DNA of 64,000 nucleotides. Source: Terfezia claveryi. Its lineage: Eukaryota > Ascomycota > Pezizomycetes > Pezizales > Pezizaceae. Of the stretch, positions 12,322 through 25,700 are shown piece by piece (within the stretch, counting starts at the first letter, position 1; each line of letters begins with the position of its first letter). The stretch lies in NCBI GenBank assembly GCA_015179025.1, contig WHUX01000004.1, positions 744,001 to 808,000 of the forward strand, written 5' to 3'. A program made the translations under genes and the position numbers. The notes below the pieces were generated by a model. That model saw only the letters and a list, made by a program, of their open reading frames with translations, ran no database searches and was not told where the DNA came from.

Positions 12322-14327
12322 CCTGTGGTATTCCGTGGTACGTATATTAATTTTGGGGGAGCTTCGAGGAAGAAGCTATAGAAACATTAGATCACCGGAA
12401 TGCAAACAAGACTGGGCGTCAATCAACCCTCAATTGATTATCTGTCTACCCCATCTGATATCGGTAATGGTCGATACCAACTCTGCCACGACTTGTTAAC
12501 GACAACTTGTTTAACGAGGCTCTGGTCATGGCTCGCCAGCACATCAAGCCCTGCGACGGCGGTCCAATGACACTCCGACGAGTTGAGCCTGTACATGTAA
12601 CATCTGAATCACTAGCGAATAAATTCGACGGTTTTCAGATCAGTCGGGAACAATGACGTGCTATAGAAACGAACAAATAACATTTAACGGGAATATAATC
12701 GTCGTTCTGTTTTAAGTTTACTGCAGCGTCTGCAGACTGATGTAGCTGATGGTGTAAGTATTATGCGACCTAGCGTGAAGTATCCATAAATCCGACTAAA
12801 ATCGACACTTGTATTCATTCCAACTGCTTAATTGTCAGCCATGCATTGACATATTTCTCCTGCCGACCGCCAAAATGTAGGGTACGAAATTCAGAGACAC
12901 GGAGGTGGTCAGGTCTGGGGTGGACTGAAAGAAAATATATTGTATGTATCCAAGGTAGTTGGTATCAAATCACATGATTGAAATCCGATATTAAAACTAA
13001 CAGGTTTATGGAGTGGCTGGCTATTTCTCCAGTTTCTCATTGCTACACAGGTATGGAAGGGAAATCATATCATACAACTAATGGTCATATACATACTTTA
13101 TATACAGTCCAATTAATTACTTAGATAGAGTCTGGACACACTAATTAATGGACGCGGCTTTGGGTAACATAGGTAGATCTCTCTCCCTTTACCTACCTCC
13201 TTGGTCTCAATGCTCTTTACCGTGCGCTTTGACGTGGCTACCCTCTCGGTCCCCCTGGCTGAGCTCGGTGAACCAGTTGCCTCTTGTTCTTTCCTTCACA
13301 TGTATAGCATTTATATAGCGGCGGTCGGGTACCTTAGTTATCGTAGCGTAATAAATCACATTACACACCTCCTGAATATCTATTGGTGCAAACCAAACCA
13401 ACTTAAAGGTGTACTTATCAGATTCTAGAAGTACTCTATGTACCGTAGGTGCATTAAAGGTTTTCAGGTTTTCAGATTTTCAGATTTTCATTTCCCATCT
13501 AACCATCGGCATGTTGCAGAATCTGATAACCCCAGGACAAAATAAAGGTAGTTGACTGCGGCCTTACTTAGAACAGTGTTAGGTAGTGGAGATAACTCAA
13601 ATACTAACAAACAAAACTGGCCGTGTTTAGAAGGTCCTGAGGGACGTACCGTATATTGTCGGGTAGCTTGTATAAGTAATTAAGTAGTCGCTATTGGTCA
13701 TAATCCTTAGCAGTCTATGCCGTTTAACATTTCAATTTACTTTTATCGCTATATCAAGTTGCTTTCATACTATACCATAATCATCACGGATATATCATAC
13801 AATTCTATTACCTTATTACCTTATATCATTCAACCCTGCACTAGCGAAATAGTCAGATTGAGCTGAAAACTCCTAGGATTGGGCTGGATCATGTTGAAAA
13901 GTAGCGCATACTAACAATAAGTATTATGCAATAAGTTTGGGGTTCTGAGTAAGGACGTGAGGTAGATTAGATCTAGGTAAAACTGGCCTTGCAATAAGCA
14001 AGGACATAAGCTATAATCCCCCCCCGGAATCATGTATGCTAGAAAAGCCCAGGGCCCGCTGTATACTGGAACACGCTTGTGACTTTGTCAGCAAATCCTG
14101 TGCAAAAATTGGAGATCCCGGGACTTTTCTCCAGAGAATTCTATGTCCCTGAGACTTAATTCACCGTGCAGGACCTAGTGTTCTCTAGACAAAGTCCTAG
14201 TATTTATAATAAGCTGTCCCTTCTTCTCACTACCATGGGAACACTGGAAAATAATAACTTCCGATTGATTGAATATAAGACAACGCTTCAGAACGTTCCA
14301 TATTAATGAATAGATAAATTTTAGGAA
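12322..14327. other. Gene-free AT-rich stretch
   Basis: The first 100-200 bp are the probable promoter of the minus-strand NACHT-ankyrin gene. No other gene is supported. Frames are short, several homopolymers occur, and a TTTTCAG-type tandem appears at about 13460-13490. Confidence 0.5.
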
Positions 14328-15234
14328 TATATGTTCTGAGCCGCTCGCGGGCATCATACCCTACCTAGGTGGAGCTATCTCAGCGACTGCAATAGATTCA
14401 TGTATTTCCCAATTGATTAGACCTCCATCTAATATTCCAATTTTGTTTAGCCAGAGCTGAGAGGTTAATACTTTCGTATGTCAATAAATATCACTTAACG
14501 GCAATAACAATAGAGTAGAAGTTTTTGCAAATACCTGAAACGAAAACACCAGTAGTTATACTTAGCAATATGCTTATAAATAAGTACCTGCGACTAAGAA
14601 AGTACTGTTTTGCACCTTACCTGGATCCTATAAGTAAGAAATAGCTGGGATTTTTTTTACTTATAGGATAAATCGTGCAACAAGTTGTAGACAAATATTA
14701 TTATAATGATGATTATTCCGAACTTCACTGAATTCCACATAGTGCATCGATATTCAGTACAAGATGGTCTATATAGCCTAAACCATAAGGCCCCGTCTAT
14801 TAAAACCCCCATGGATAAGAACCCCATAGATAAGAAACTAATTTTCAAATACCTACTGCATAGGAAATGTTACAGATTTCTACACTAGCAATAAACTCAG
14901 TATCCTCGCCTCCATTCCATTCATCATCAGAAATGAAGGTGATGAGTTGTTAACTACACAAGCAGCATGTACTTCATCATTTGAAGGGCTTGAGGTAATT
15001 TGTCCGGATTTCCCCTTGTTCAATGTCTGCCATCTCCCACTAATTAACAGGAAGGGTATGTGATGTGGATGGGGTGGTCAAAAATGACTTCATAAGGTAT
15101 TTTTTTGAGTGTAGCAGAATGCTTTCTTCGATTCACATTTACCAAATTGAGGAATTATATCAATTGCCCACGACCGGCACAGAGGGTATACCGCCCGCGG
15201 GCGGCCGATGCCCGCGAGCGGCCCAGAACATATA
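14328..15234. mobile_element. Non-autonomous TIR element, copy 1
   Basis: The left end TATATGTTCTGAGCCGCTCG faces the right end ...CGAGCGGCCCAGAACATATA. Internal blocks (AGCGACTGCAATAGATTCAT; TTAGACC.CC.TCTAATATTCCAAT; ACTAAGAAAGTAC) recur in the same order in copy 2 at 15456-16630. The left TIR is shortened here. There is no transposase frame, so this is a MITE-like derivative. A TA target duplication would fit both ends but is not diagnostic in AT-rich DNA. Confidence 0.65.
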
Positions 15235-15455
15235 TTCTAGTTGGCAAGGACAGTGCAGTAATATGATTACCCTGAAATGGACTAATTTAGATCTTATAAA
15301 GAAACACCTGAGGTAATTGGACTACGTCCAATCTAACATTCCTGAACATCTGTCAGTGTAATCCGGGTTCCCCAGGAAGCCTCAAGACCAGGGCTTGGTC
15401 TTACATTTTCATGACTTACTTATGAGGAATTTTCATCTGGTAATCATGTAGGGTA

Positions 15456-16630
15456 TATATGTTCTGGGCCGCTCGCGGGCATCGGCCGCGGGCGGCATAC
15501 CCACTGTGCCGGCCGCGGGCAATTTAAATAATTACTCAATTTGGTGTATTGATAAAGTACTGATTTACTAGAAAAAAAAAGAATTGATAATTTCCCAGCG
15601 ACTGCAAAAGATTCATTGATTTCCCAGTCGATTAGACCCCCCTCTAATATTCCAATTTGGTTCAGCTAGAGCAATATAGTCATGATCTGTTGATACTTTC
15701 GTATGTTAATAGATTAAGCATTTCAGATTATTCTTAAAGTATCGGCGACAACAATTAGAGTAGAAGTTTTCGCAACACCGGTAGTTATAGATGCCTGGTG
15801 AACTGTGGTTTACCGAGCAGTTAGAGTATCTAAAATATCAAACTCTAAGCCCGTAAGGTCAGTAGTTGGGTAAAGGTTATCGGTTTGTTGTAGCATTGTG
15901 CCATTTGATCTCCCACAACGCTGTAAAATACCATCTACCTGTTGTATAATTCTAGGTAGAACCTGCTTCGTTTTGGTTTAAAATCAAGAACTTGGAGTAG
16001 CTTAGCAATCTGCATATAAAACAGTACCTGTTATTAAGAAAGTACCGCTTTGCACCTGACTTGGATTTTATAAGTGAGGAATAGCCTGGATTTTTCTAGT
16101 ATTAAAATCAATCTTGCAACAAGATGTAGACAAAAGTATTATAATTATGATTGCTCCAAATTTCACTGAATTCCACATAGCATATCAATATTCAGCATAA
16201 GATGGTCGATATAGCCCCAGCAATAAGGCCTTGTCAATAAGAACTCCCGTGGATAAGAAACTAATTTCCAAATACCCATTGGATAGGGTTGCGGATTTTT
16301 AGGGCAGCAGTAAACTCAGTATCCTCTTCCCTATTCCTTCATCATCAGAGATGCAGTGATGAGTTGTTAACATCGCCAGCATGTACTTCACCATCTGAAG
16401 GGCTTGAGGTAACTTTTCCGGAATTCTACCTTGTTCAATGTCTGCCGTCTCCCACTAATCAACAGGAAGGGTATATGATGTGGATAGGGCAGTCAAAATA
16501 ACTTCTTAGGGTGTTTTTTGAGTGTCGCAGAATGTTTTGTTCGATTGAGATTTACCAAATTGAGGAACTTTATTAATTGCCCGCGGCCGGCACAGTGGGT
16601 GTGCTGCCCGCGAGCGGCCCAGAACATATA
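15456..16630. mobile_element. Non-autonomous TIR element, copy 2
   Basis: Terminal inverted repeats of about 90 bp. The left arm starts TATATGTTCTGGGCCGCTCG, has a GC-rich CCGCGGGCGGCATACCC core and runs into TACTCAATTTGGTG. The right arm at about 16552-16630 is its reverse complement with a few changes. The interior is AT-rich, carries no long frame, and is homologous to copy 1. The GC-rich TIR cores stand out sharply from the flanks. A solitary, diverged end of the same family lies near 23643-23715. Confidence 0.7.
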
Positions 16631-17291
16631 TTATTCATTACATAATAATTACTTTTGTTTAATTTATAGGCAGTCAGAAATCAGGCAGGGAGGTTTGATG
16701 TTCCGATTAAGCAACGTTTGATCTTCCCCCCCAAGGTCAACCGACCACTGCCTTGGTAAAATGAGAGCCCAGAGCTGGTGCCGCAGCTACCGACCGTACA
16801 CCCTTGGAGCTCAACTTGTGAATCACAGCACCTACTACACTAAAATTACCAAATGTAAAGAAAAGAGTAAATTACTGGTTATGGGTTTCGTTCAACATTC
16901 ATGTAGAACCATCTGGATTGTAGAAGCTATCTAATTAATCATGACATATTTCTCAATCATCTGACCACGTCTGGTGGATAGGGCGAATGACTAGCAAACC
17001 TGAACCATTTATCGTTCTAGCGATTGCTTAAGTCATTTTCTTGCTCTTTCCAGAATATATGCTTGGCCCTAGAGAATTCAATTGTCCTGTATCAAAGGTT
17101 TCCGGACTCTCTGTTAAGCGAAAAACCTATGACCCGGGAAGTCCATTTCCATGCGGGATAGGGCTTCCGAATCGTTCCCAATACCTCTTGCCACCATATC
17201 ATGCCTGTCTATACCAAACCAACAGAAGATTCAATGAGGTTTGTAATCCTACAATCCCTGGAAATTCATGATCACCTTAGGTTATCCCTCC
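16631..17291. other. Intergenic
   Basis: No gene supported. A short frame at 17041-17271 has no recognisable features. Confidence 0.45.
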
Positions 17292-17871
17292 GAAATACCG
17301 TATTAATTCGTAACTAAGAAAGTACCACTCGGCAGGACAGTATTAGTGTATAAGAAAGACAGGGGTAAAACAGCCTAATTTTGGTCGAGATATAATGTCA
17401 ACGTTGACTGGCGCTGCCGGTTTCTTTCACTCATCACCATCACTTGTTACAATGTCAATTCCGCAGGCACCTCGTGCTGGACCCAGTAATATGTCAATTC
17501 CGCAGGCACCTCGTCCTGGACCCAGTGCGCAAACCACCAGTCAAAAACCTCGCGCGACCTCAGTATTGAAACTGCAGAATTCTAGCAGGCGGACAGCGAT
17601 TTGATGAGGAGGAAGCGGATGGAAGTGACAATGAGCAGGGAGATTACATTACTGAAGAAGAGGCCATGCAATATGCTACAATTACGCTTGGAGAGGAGAT
17701 CGTGTAAAAAGATTTCAATTATGCCACTGTCGTCTTTTTTTGAGTTTCTTTTATAAGAAAGTATCTCGTGTTTAAGCTAGTATCGCATATAAGACAGTAA
17801 ATTTAAGGCCCTTCCGACCACCCGTTTGTGAATAAGACAGTATTCTTAGTTGCGAATTAATACGGTATTTC
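17292..17871 (+). mobile_element. Deleted Fot1/pogo-like DNA transposon
   Basis: A 29-bp terminal inverted repeat is visible: 17292-17320 starts GAAATACCGTATTAATTCG and 17843-17871 is its reverse complement with one mismatch. Subterminal TAAGAAAGTA / TAAGACAGTA motifs repeat several times at both ends. The 580-bp interior keeps only a fragment that looks like an acidic transposase C-terminus, so it is an internally deleted, non-autonomous copy. Assignment to Fot1/pogo rests on the TIR style and the acidic tail, not on a catalytic domain. Confidence 0.6.
17398..17709 (+). pseudogene. Transposase C-terminal remnant
   Basis: From 17398 a frame reads MSTLTGAAGFFHSSPSL and includes a 36-bp direct duplication encoding MSIPQAPR.GPS twice (about 17452-17523). 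It then needs a one-base frame change near 17590 to continue as GGQRFDEEEADGSDNEQGD, an acidic stretch ending at a TAA about 17709. An acidic tail after a Gly/Arg motif is typical of pogo-class transposase C-termini. No DDE catalytic core is present. Confidence 0.4.
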
Positions 17872-18184
17872 ACTTGAGAAACCCCATCCAGATTCAGGTG
17901 TGGAAGCGGCTGGGAATCCAGGTCGTCAGAAAAGTCCCCCGAAAAAAAAAAAAGTTTTCTGCACTAGGGATTCTTTCGGCGGGTTTTATATGAACACAAC
18001 GCATGACCGTGACGAAGGCAGGATTTCTTCAGAGTCTATAGTTCTCTTTAAGACTTATTTTGGCATAAAACCAAATTAGGCAGAATAAGCCAGTGAGACT
18101 TTAAGTTCAATTACCAGCTGTTGCCGATGGATACGAATAAACCATTGGGTATAGTACATATTTGGAACAAAATAACCAGCGCCA
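17872..18184. other. 3' flank of the hydrolase/NB-ARC/TPR gene
   Basis: About 310 bp without a gene. It contains a run of A after 17940 and presumably the 3' UTR of the minus-strand receptor gene. Confidence 0.45.
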
Positions 18185-21100
18185 TCACTCTCGCTTCTTC
18201 TGCTTTGACATCAATCCAACACTCCCGAGCTCACAACCTGCTCTCTTCTTAGGTATCTCCCCTGATGTGACCTCGAGTCCTTGCGTCATCGTTGACATGA
18301 GAAGCTGGAGGCTATGACCCTGTTCTCGCTGCCCTATCCTTTCGTAAAGGTCGACTAGCATACTGGTTATGCTGTGGATTGACTGGCCGCCATTAAAGTG
18401 CAATTTTGATATCCTGTCCGTCCCAGCCAATACCTGCTGATACAATTTCAGTAATTCTGCCATATGATGAACCATAGCGAGGATATCTGGGTGTTTCACT
18501 CCCAATGCCTTCTCCCTCCCAGCCAACACTCGCCCGTACCATTCCAGCGCCTTGTCGTATTGTCCTTGACGGGTGTATACCATTGCCATAATATTAACCG
18601 TATCCAGGGTAGTTGGGTGGTCCACTCCCAATGCCTTCTCCCACCCAGCCAACACTCGCCCGTACCATTCCAGCGCCTTGTCGTATTGTCCTTGACGGGT
18701 GTATACCATTGCCATCATATTAACCGTAGCCAGGGTAGTTGGGTGGTCCACTCCTAATGACTTCTCACTCCCAGCCAACACTCGCCCATACCATTCTAGC
18801 ATCTTGTCGTATTGTCCTTGTTGGAGATATACCAATGCCATACCATGAAGCGTATCCAGGATATTTGGGTAGTACATTCCTAATGACTTCTCACTCCCAG
18901 CAAACACTCGCCCGTACCATTCCAGCGCCTTGTCGTATTGTCCTTGTTGGGAATATACCAATGCCATACCATGAACCGTAGCCAGGGTAGTTGGGTGGTC
19001 CACTCCTAAGGACTTCTCCCACCCAGCCAACACTCGCCCGTACCATTGCAGCGCCTTGTCGTATTGTCCTTGACGGGTGTATACCATTGCCATATTATTA
19101 ACCGTAGCCAGGGTAATTGGGTGGTCCACTCCTAATGACTTCTCATTCACAGCCAACACTCGCCCGCACATTTGCAGTGCCTTGTCGTATTGTCCTTGTT
19201 GGGAATACACCCATGCCATACCATGAACCGTAGCCGGGGTAAATAGGTATGACTTCTTCTCCAACCCAGCCAATGCTCGCCCATACCATTGCAGCGCCTT
19301 GTCGTATTGTCCTTGTTGGGTGTATACCTTTGCCATCATATTAACCGTAGCCAGGGTAGTTGGGTGGTCCACTCCCAATGCCTTCTCCCTCCCAGCCAAC
19401 ACTCGCCCGTACCATTGCAGCGCCTTGTCGTATTGCCCTTGTTGGGTGTATACCATTGCCATCATATTAACCGTAGCCAGGATAGTTGGGTGGTCCACTC
19501 CTAAGGACTTCTCCCTCCCAGCCAACACTCGCCCGTACCATTGCAGCGCTTTGTCGTATTGTCCTTGTTGGGTGTATACCTTTGCCATCATATTAACCAT
19601 AGCCAGGGTAGTTGGGTGGTCCACTCCTAAGGACTTCTCCCACCCAGCCAACACTCGCCCGTACCATTGCAGCGCCTTGTCGTATTGTCCTTGACGGGTG
19701 TATACCATTGCCATCATATTAACCGTAGCCAGGGTAGTTGGGTGGTCCACTCCTAATGACTTCTCACTCCCAGCCAACACTCGCCCATACCATTCCAGCA
19801 TCTTGTCGTATTGTCCTTGTTGGAGATATACCAATGCCATACCATGAGCCGTAGCGAGGGTATCTGGGTGGGCAACCCCCAATACCTTCTCCCTCCCAGC
19901 CGATACTCGCTCATACCATGCCAGTGCTTTTCCATAATGCCCATGTTTTTGGTATACATGGCCCAGCCATTGTCCTCCAGTGAGCATTCCTATATCCACC
20001 ATTGCCACCGTTTTCATATGTCCCTCTACGGCAGTAATATGAGGCATAATACGTCGCTCAAATTCCCACTCCTGCAACACTAGGTGATCACTAGTAACAA
20101 CTGCAGTTGACACAATGAGGAAAGCCTCAGTAGCTTTTTTTCGTCGCTCTTCAGGTTCTGCATCTAGCCTGCTTCGAGCCCACATATGGACTAATGGGTG
20201 GATGCTGAAGCTATCGCCCCTTTCCATTCGCTTTGCCATTGAGTATGAGAACAAGACCCGAATTGACTCTATCAAACTACTATCTAGAATAATTGGTAAG
20301 CGAGATATATGCCTATATTGGACGCAGGTGTTATATACCATCCCTTGGTAATTTCATTCCTCGCTGTAAAAGCTCCTCTGAAATGTCATTGTTGTCAAGA
20401 AATCCGAAGATTAACAACAACTCCGCCGATTTTGGGTTTTGTTTTTGGATTGCGTTGAAGGATAGCTCCCACGTAGCAGAAATAGATTTATTGTGTTTGC
20501 CTACTTTCCATTTCCCATCCAGAAAGTAACGGACATGTGAATCTTTTTCATATTCCTTCAAATAGCGGCCGAACGAATACTCCTGTATGTGGATATACGC
20601 TCCAGCTTGATCTAAGGCCAGTGGTAAGTACCCGAGTTTCTGTGCAATTGCTGTCATCGCTTCTTTCTCCTGCTTAAGATCTTGCATACTCATTAGTAAT
20701 TATAATTACTACTCTAATTTAAAAGAGTTCTTCTGAGGGTTAATACACAAAACCTCAACAACGCTCCCTTAAGCAGAACAGGCTTCACTTACCAGTAGGA
20801 GTAAGACCCTCAAACCTAAAGTTTGCACTCCTCATGAGCAACCTCTCTGCCTCCCCATCATGCATCTGCAACACCTCCAGCCCCGTTCGTCCCTGTAAAC
20901 TCTCCCGCCGTCTGCTGGTTATAATAACAGTCCCATGGCGACCTGATGGAATATAGTCATTGAGGTCAAATGACTCCAGATCATCCAGATTATCAAACAA
21001 AAGTAGCCACCTGGTATTTTCTGGGTTGTTAAACCATCGCTTCACAGCATTGATAATATGCTGCTCATCTTCTTGTTGTACGCTACATCTGCCTCCCGTA

Positions 21101-22700
21101 TTGAATTTGTCAGCCATACCCAACAATCGACCAATTTTTGTGTAGTCAGGCTCGCGATCCTCTGAGAGCTGCAATTGAGCATGATGGTCAATAAGTCTTT
21201 GCATTATATGAACAAATCCAAGCTTCAAGGCCTGTTCACTAGCAGCATTAAGCCAGAATACTGAGGAGTAGTCTTGATGATGGAGATCGACATATTGCAA
21301 CGCAACTTGGGTCTTTCCCACACCCCCAATACCATAAAGCACTACCTCAACCATCTTTGTTCGCTCAACACTGTGATCTATTGTTGCCTGCAGCTCCTCC
21401 AAAAGGTACTCTCTACCAACAAAATTGACGTTCTGCCGACCTTCTACAGGGTGGAAGGGAATATTGTAAGATATTTGCAATCTGTTCAGGGACATCATGG
21501 GAACTACAATCGTTAGACTTCAGTGAGTATGTCAAGATAGGGGAGTTTGAGCCATACCTCTTTTACGGGCGTGCTCTTGGCTCCATTGTACCAAGTCCAC
21601 TAACTTCGAAGAGATAAGGCCAAATCCGCAGTCGTTCGGTGAACCATACTTGTTCATTTCCGAGTGATTCACCGCCAGTGAATTCGATTCATAGCCATCA
21701 ATAGTTGCAGAACGTTCGTCAACCACCTGCCCTCAATCTTTGTCAATTTGCGTGCATTGCTAACTTCCATCACAAGCTCGTAGGGGATATCTTACAATAG
21801 TCGCAGCAACTCCAAATTTTCCCAACGAACTTCTTTTGGTTTCATAGAAACATTCAAGTCTCATATCATAGGTTTTAGCTATGCGTAGAAAATCCTTGAG
21901 TAGTATGTCTAATCGCTCTGATCCCTCTTTCAATGTTTTCAGAAGCCTGTTATCTGAGCCTAATCCTAGCACCGATGCGCAGTTTGTTATTGTCACCCCC
22001 CATGACGAAGCTTTGGATCCACGGAAAGGTGTGCCTAAGAAGACAATTCCACAGACACTGGAGGCTATATGTTGATACTCTTCTCTAGCGCCTGCATATA
22101 GTAACGCCTTAAGAAGTCAATGTAAGCAGTGTTCTTTTCCACATATACATAGGTAATAGTCATACCTCCTGTATTACGATTCCGCCAAAGCTATGGCCAA
22201 TGAAAATGAGGGGTCGCTTGATTGTATTCTCTTTGGTTCTCAAAGTATGAATTGTGTTGGCTAGCCTTTCCGCAAGTGACCGCAGACTCTCTCTCGGTGC
22301 ATTCACAAGATAAGTTGAGCCATAGTTGAATTTGAGAATCCTAGTGCATGGTATCACAGCTGGCAGCAGGTGTTTCAGCCACATAACCTCCCGTTCCCCG
22401 TTGCTATTCAGTCTGCCAAACTCGGTGTTCTCATTATTTGCTGGAACCTTCTTGATCCAGGTATATACTGGGTTAGCCGCAAGGCCATGCACGGCGATAA
22501 TACTAGTATATCAGAATCAGCTTCATCGATCTATTTTCTGAATCTAGAGTGACGTACTCAACAGTAGGGTTTTCTCCTCCATGTTCAATAACATGCAAGC
22601 CATCATCTTGGATATACTCGGGCTGCGGTAACAAAGCAATATTAGTTATTCTTCACTATTATCGACAAAAAGAGAACGAAATTCAGCATACTACGTCCAT
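18185..22700 (-). CDS. Hydrolase / NB-ARC / TPR STAND receptor, 1346 aa
   Basis: Eight exons (22700-22695, 22622-22558, 22502-22166, 22107-21796, 21726-21558, 21503-20793, 20680-20339, 20283-18185) keep one frame for 1346 aa. The first exon, only ATGGAC, is the least certain. Residues about 1-290 form an alpha/beta-hydrolase of the DUF676/PGAP1-like class, with the oxyanion strand IIAVHGLAANP and nucleophile elbow GHSFGG (about residue 127). NB-ARC follows: FVGRE, P-loop GIGGVGKTQVAL (about 353), Walker B LLLFDNLDD, a sensor motif TSRRR and GYLPLALDQAGAYI. A winged-helix-like part ends in SFSIHPLVHMWARSRL. The C-terminus has twelve 42-aa TPR-type repeats that are almost identical. This architecture is a common fungal NLR-like type thought to act in non-self recognition, the hydrolase being the likely effector. 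Confidence 0.85.
18435..19965 (-). repeat. 126-bp coding tandem repeats (TPR array)
   Basis: Twelve tandem units of about 126 bp, each encoding QGQYDKALQWYGRVLAG.EKSLGVDHPTTLATVNMMAMVYT with few changes. One unit is shortened (39 aa, EKKSYLFTPATVHGM) and the first is more divergent (HGHYGKALAWYERVSAGREK). Units in the middle differ by only a few bases, so the array is homogenised at DNA level. Confidence 0.9.
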
Positions 22701-25700
22701 GCTTTCAAATATGGAGGGTTGTTTGCGATGTGGTAGTTTGCAAGAGTTTTCCCCTTTACACACACTGAAGTTGCAAAATCACATCTTTCTTTAATTACGT
22801 GTATCAGGCTTTTATTTATCCTCACTTGCATATTTCTTTTTCTGTAAGTCATGCCTTCACACACTTCAATTGGTGTGTTGGTACAGTACTAGTACGTAGC
22901 CTGCATGCAAGTTATAATTGGAAATGCACAGCTGTAGAATTCTGAAATGATCTGCAGAGGGCCCACAAGCGAGCTCCATCTGATTCGAAGGTTATTTTAC
23001 TGTACACACTCTGTTTTTGCCGAGATCATGTAACTACTCTACATCTCAGTACATTCGGTTTCCGTTTCCGTATAATTTCCATTTACCACAGTTTCCACTA
23101 CCATATGAATTCCTCACAATCCCTTTGTCTCTCTTCTATGAAACGTCCGCTGACAGCAATCGATGTGTCTATCTGCGTGGGCAGGCAGATCAACTTACCA
23201 GACCCTTGGGATTACGAAGCTGGGGTGGCTGAATGGGCATCCACGCTGCGAAGGCGCCAGGCTGGGGGGGAACTTTGTCATTGGTGTTTCAGATGCGCCA
23301 TCGTAAGACGGGTAAGAATCTTATACGTCAATAATTGTGGTTGCGCTAAGTAGGTCTGAACACAGCTTACTTCCCTACGAGAGGCTGGTGCCGCCAGACT
23401 TATAAATACTTATAAACATGTTTCCTCGAAAAGGTATAGAAGTCAGAAAACCATACCACCTAGAGTAATCCACCGAGTCTGGCTTGCACTAGCCCCCTAC
23501 GGTACAGTCTGCAAGACTAGGTAGGATAGGCAGCCAACCGGACTAGCCGCAATTGCTTTCCAACCAGACTACCTAGGTAAGGCAAACTGCTTTAATGATG
23601 CCGGTGCGCGGGTTTGAATATGCCTACCCTTAATATATAGGTATATTCTGGGCCACTCGCGGGCAGCGTACCCACTATGCCAAATTTATTTAATTACTGC
23701 ATTTGGTACATAACGCACCTGAATTAATAAAATATACAGTACCTAACTAGCGCTATATTAAATACATACAATTAGGCTATTATTGGTGATCCTGCCGCAG
23801 GTGGTATCGGCCAGAAGCTGGCCTGGAAAATGTATCTAGCTCAGGATCGATCAGGTTGGAGCCGTGCTGAATACAATACGTCCTCCTTGGAACGTCATTG
23901 ACATATCTATCTACTTATATCATAGTCCAAGTCATAGCAGTACTCCTTGGAGCCTGTCCATAGGTCTCCGACCCATAGCCCCGTTACAAATCCCCCATCG
24001 CCTTTGATATATTCAGTCAAACGAGAGCGAGTGACATCTGCCCCTGGATCAAGCAGAAATGTCACAACTTAGACTGAGATTAACATTTGGGCATCAATGG
24101 AGGTGGAGGTAGCTCTGAAAAGTTCTGTGATTATAATTTAAAAATATTCAGCTCTAAGAGAACAAGCAAGGTGCTGGTTCCTCTATACATATAGGTAAAA
24201 ACATAGATGATAGAACTAAGCTATTTTATAAAGTTTAGAGCATTTAAGACGTCAAATCTTTCTTACTATATGATACTTGACCAGTTAGTCTCAATTATAA
24301 GAACGTTCAATATAATACTATTAACTATTAAATATAAACTTGTTCTCTGAAAACTAGACTTTTACCAAATCTACTTCCCGTACATTCACCATTTACTAAA
24401 CCTATTCCTATATATTCACCGATGTCATATTCACCTAAGCCAAATTTCAAGACCTGGTTTCAAAGTATGCGGGAAAAGTATCGGAATCTATCGAGGGAAC
24501 AAGTTCTTCAATGTTTTGTTGAAGTATGATCAAACCTTACCCAATTCAACTTATTTTACACAAACAGAGCTTTTTAGGCTCTCCATTCAAACAGATTCGA
24601 AGAGATCAATGTTGGTGTTATCGATAGTTCTCTTGTTCAAGCTGGGCAACCAGAAGATCCAATCAACACTTGAGTAGATTTAGGGTTACAATCTTGTATT
24701 AACGATATGCTGGGTATGCCTACTGCGCGTGGTGTCCTAAGGAAGCACGTGAATTGGAGTGTTGATAATATGAGTATTTGGTTGTGTTGGTAAGCCAGGG
24801 AAATTATGTATATTCCTGTGCCTTTATTCGTGCATCTCCTTTCCTTTTTTTTTTACTGTAAATTAAAAAAAAAAGTATGCAAATCACTGAACTTTAAATA
24901 AACCAACTTAAGCTCATAACCTCGAAGCTTTGATCTATCTCCATTAACCCTTCCATAACTAAAGTATTATATTCTTACTAGTAGCATACTAATATTTCTA
25001 ATACTAACCCATGAGAGGTGTTTCTAGACTTATAGAATTATATGATGGGTTAGGCTATATAATTTTATCAAGTCTACTATCAGAATATTGAATATGCAAT
25101 CTGTTGTCAATAGCTCCTCGACATCAAGGAGACTGAAAAAGTCTATAATATAGTATGGTGGCACTTCCAGCAAACTACATTGCACACCATCTCTTGTTGC
25201 CATTCACGAGGTTGTTGATATCAAATTGTCAATGTTAATCAAATTGAAATTGCAATTTCAGGTCGTAGAGGAGTCCAAGCAGGAGAGTTTTCTGTCATAG
25301 AAGTCTTTCAGCTTCAATTGATCTGGATATCCTCCACCTTTTTCCTGGGTTACCTGATACGTCTATTAGAAGTGGAGCCATAAGATTTAACAAATTTTAA
25401 TTGTAAAATGTTTATTCTTTATTTTGTTTGAATTATTCAGTCCATTACAGAAATAACTTTAATCTGTAAATATTTTACTGCTTTCACCATAATGTCAGTT
25501 ACAGAAGATAAGTATTCTTTGGTACTGCGAGTATTAATATTGGACGGGAAGCGACAGATTTCATATATGTAATGCTCAAGTGGTACTGACTACTTAATAA
25601 CAGAACCTGTCTACAATATTCCTCCAGTCGATTGAGTCATCCTCCAACAATTGAAGTCTTTGAGTGGTTGGATAAAGGTTAACAAGGTGTTCAGGTTGTG

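Noticed and set aside
18464..19694. Plus-strand frames with repeated VVHSQCLLPPSQHSPVP segments
   Set aside because: Antisense shadows of the TPR repeat array; repetition comes from the coding repeats on the other strand.
18435..19965. Regularly spaced repeats resembling a CRISPR array
   Set aside because: Units of 126 bp are contiguous, in frame and translate to TPR motifs; the host is a fungus.
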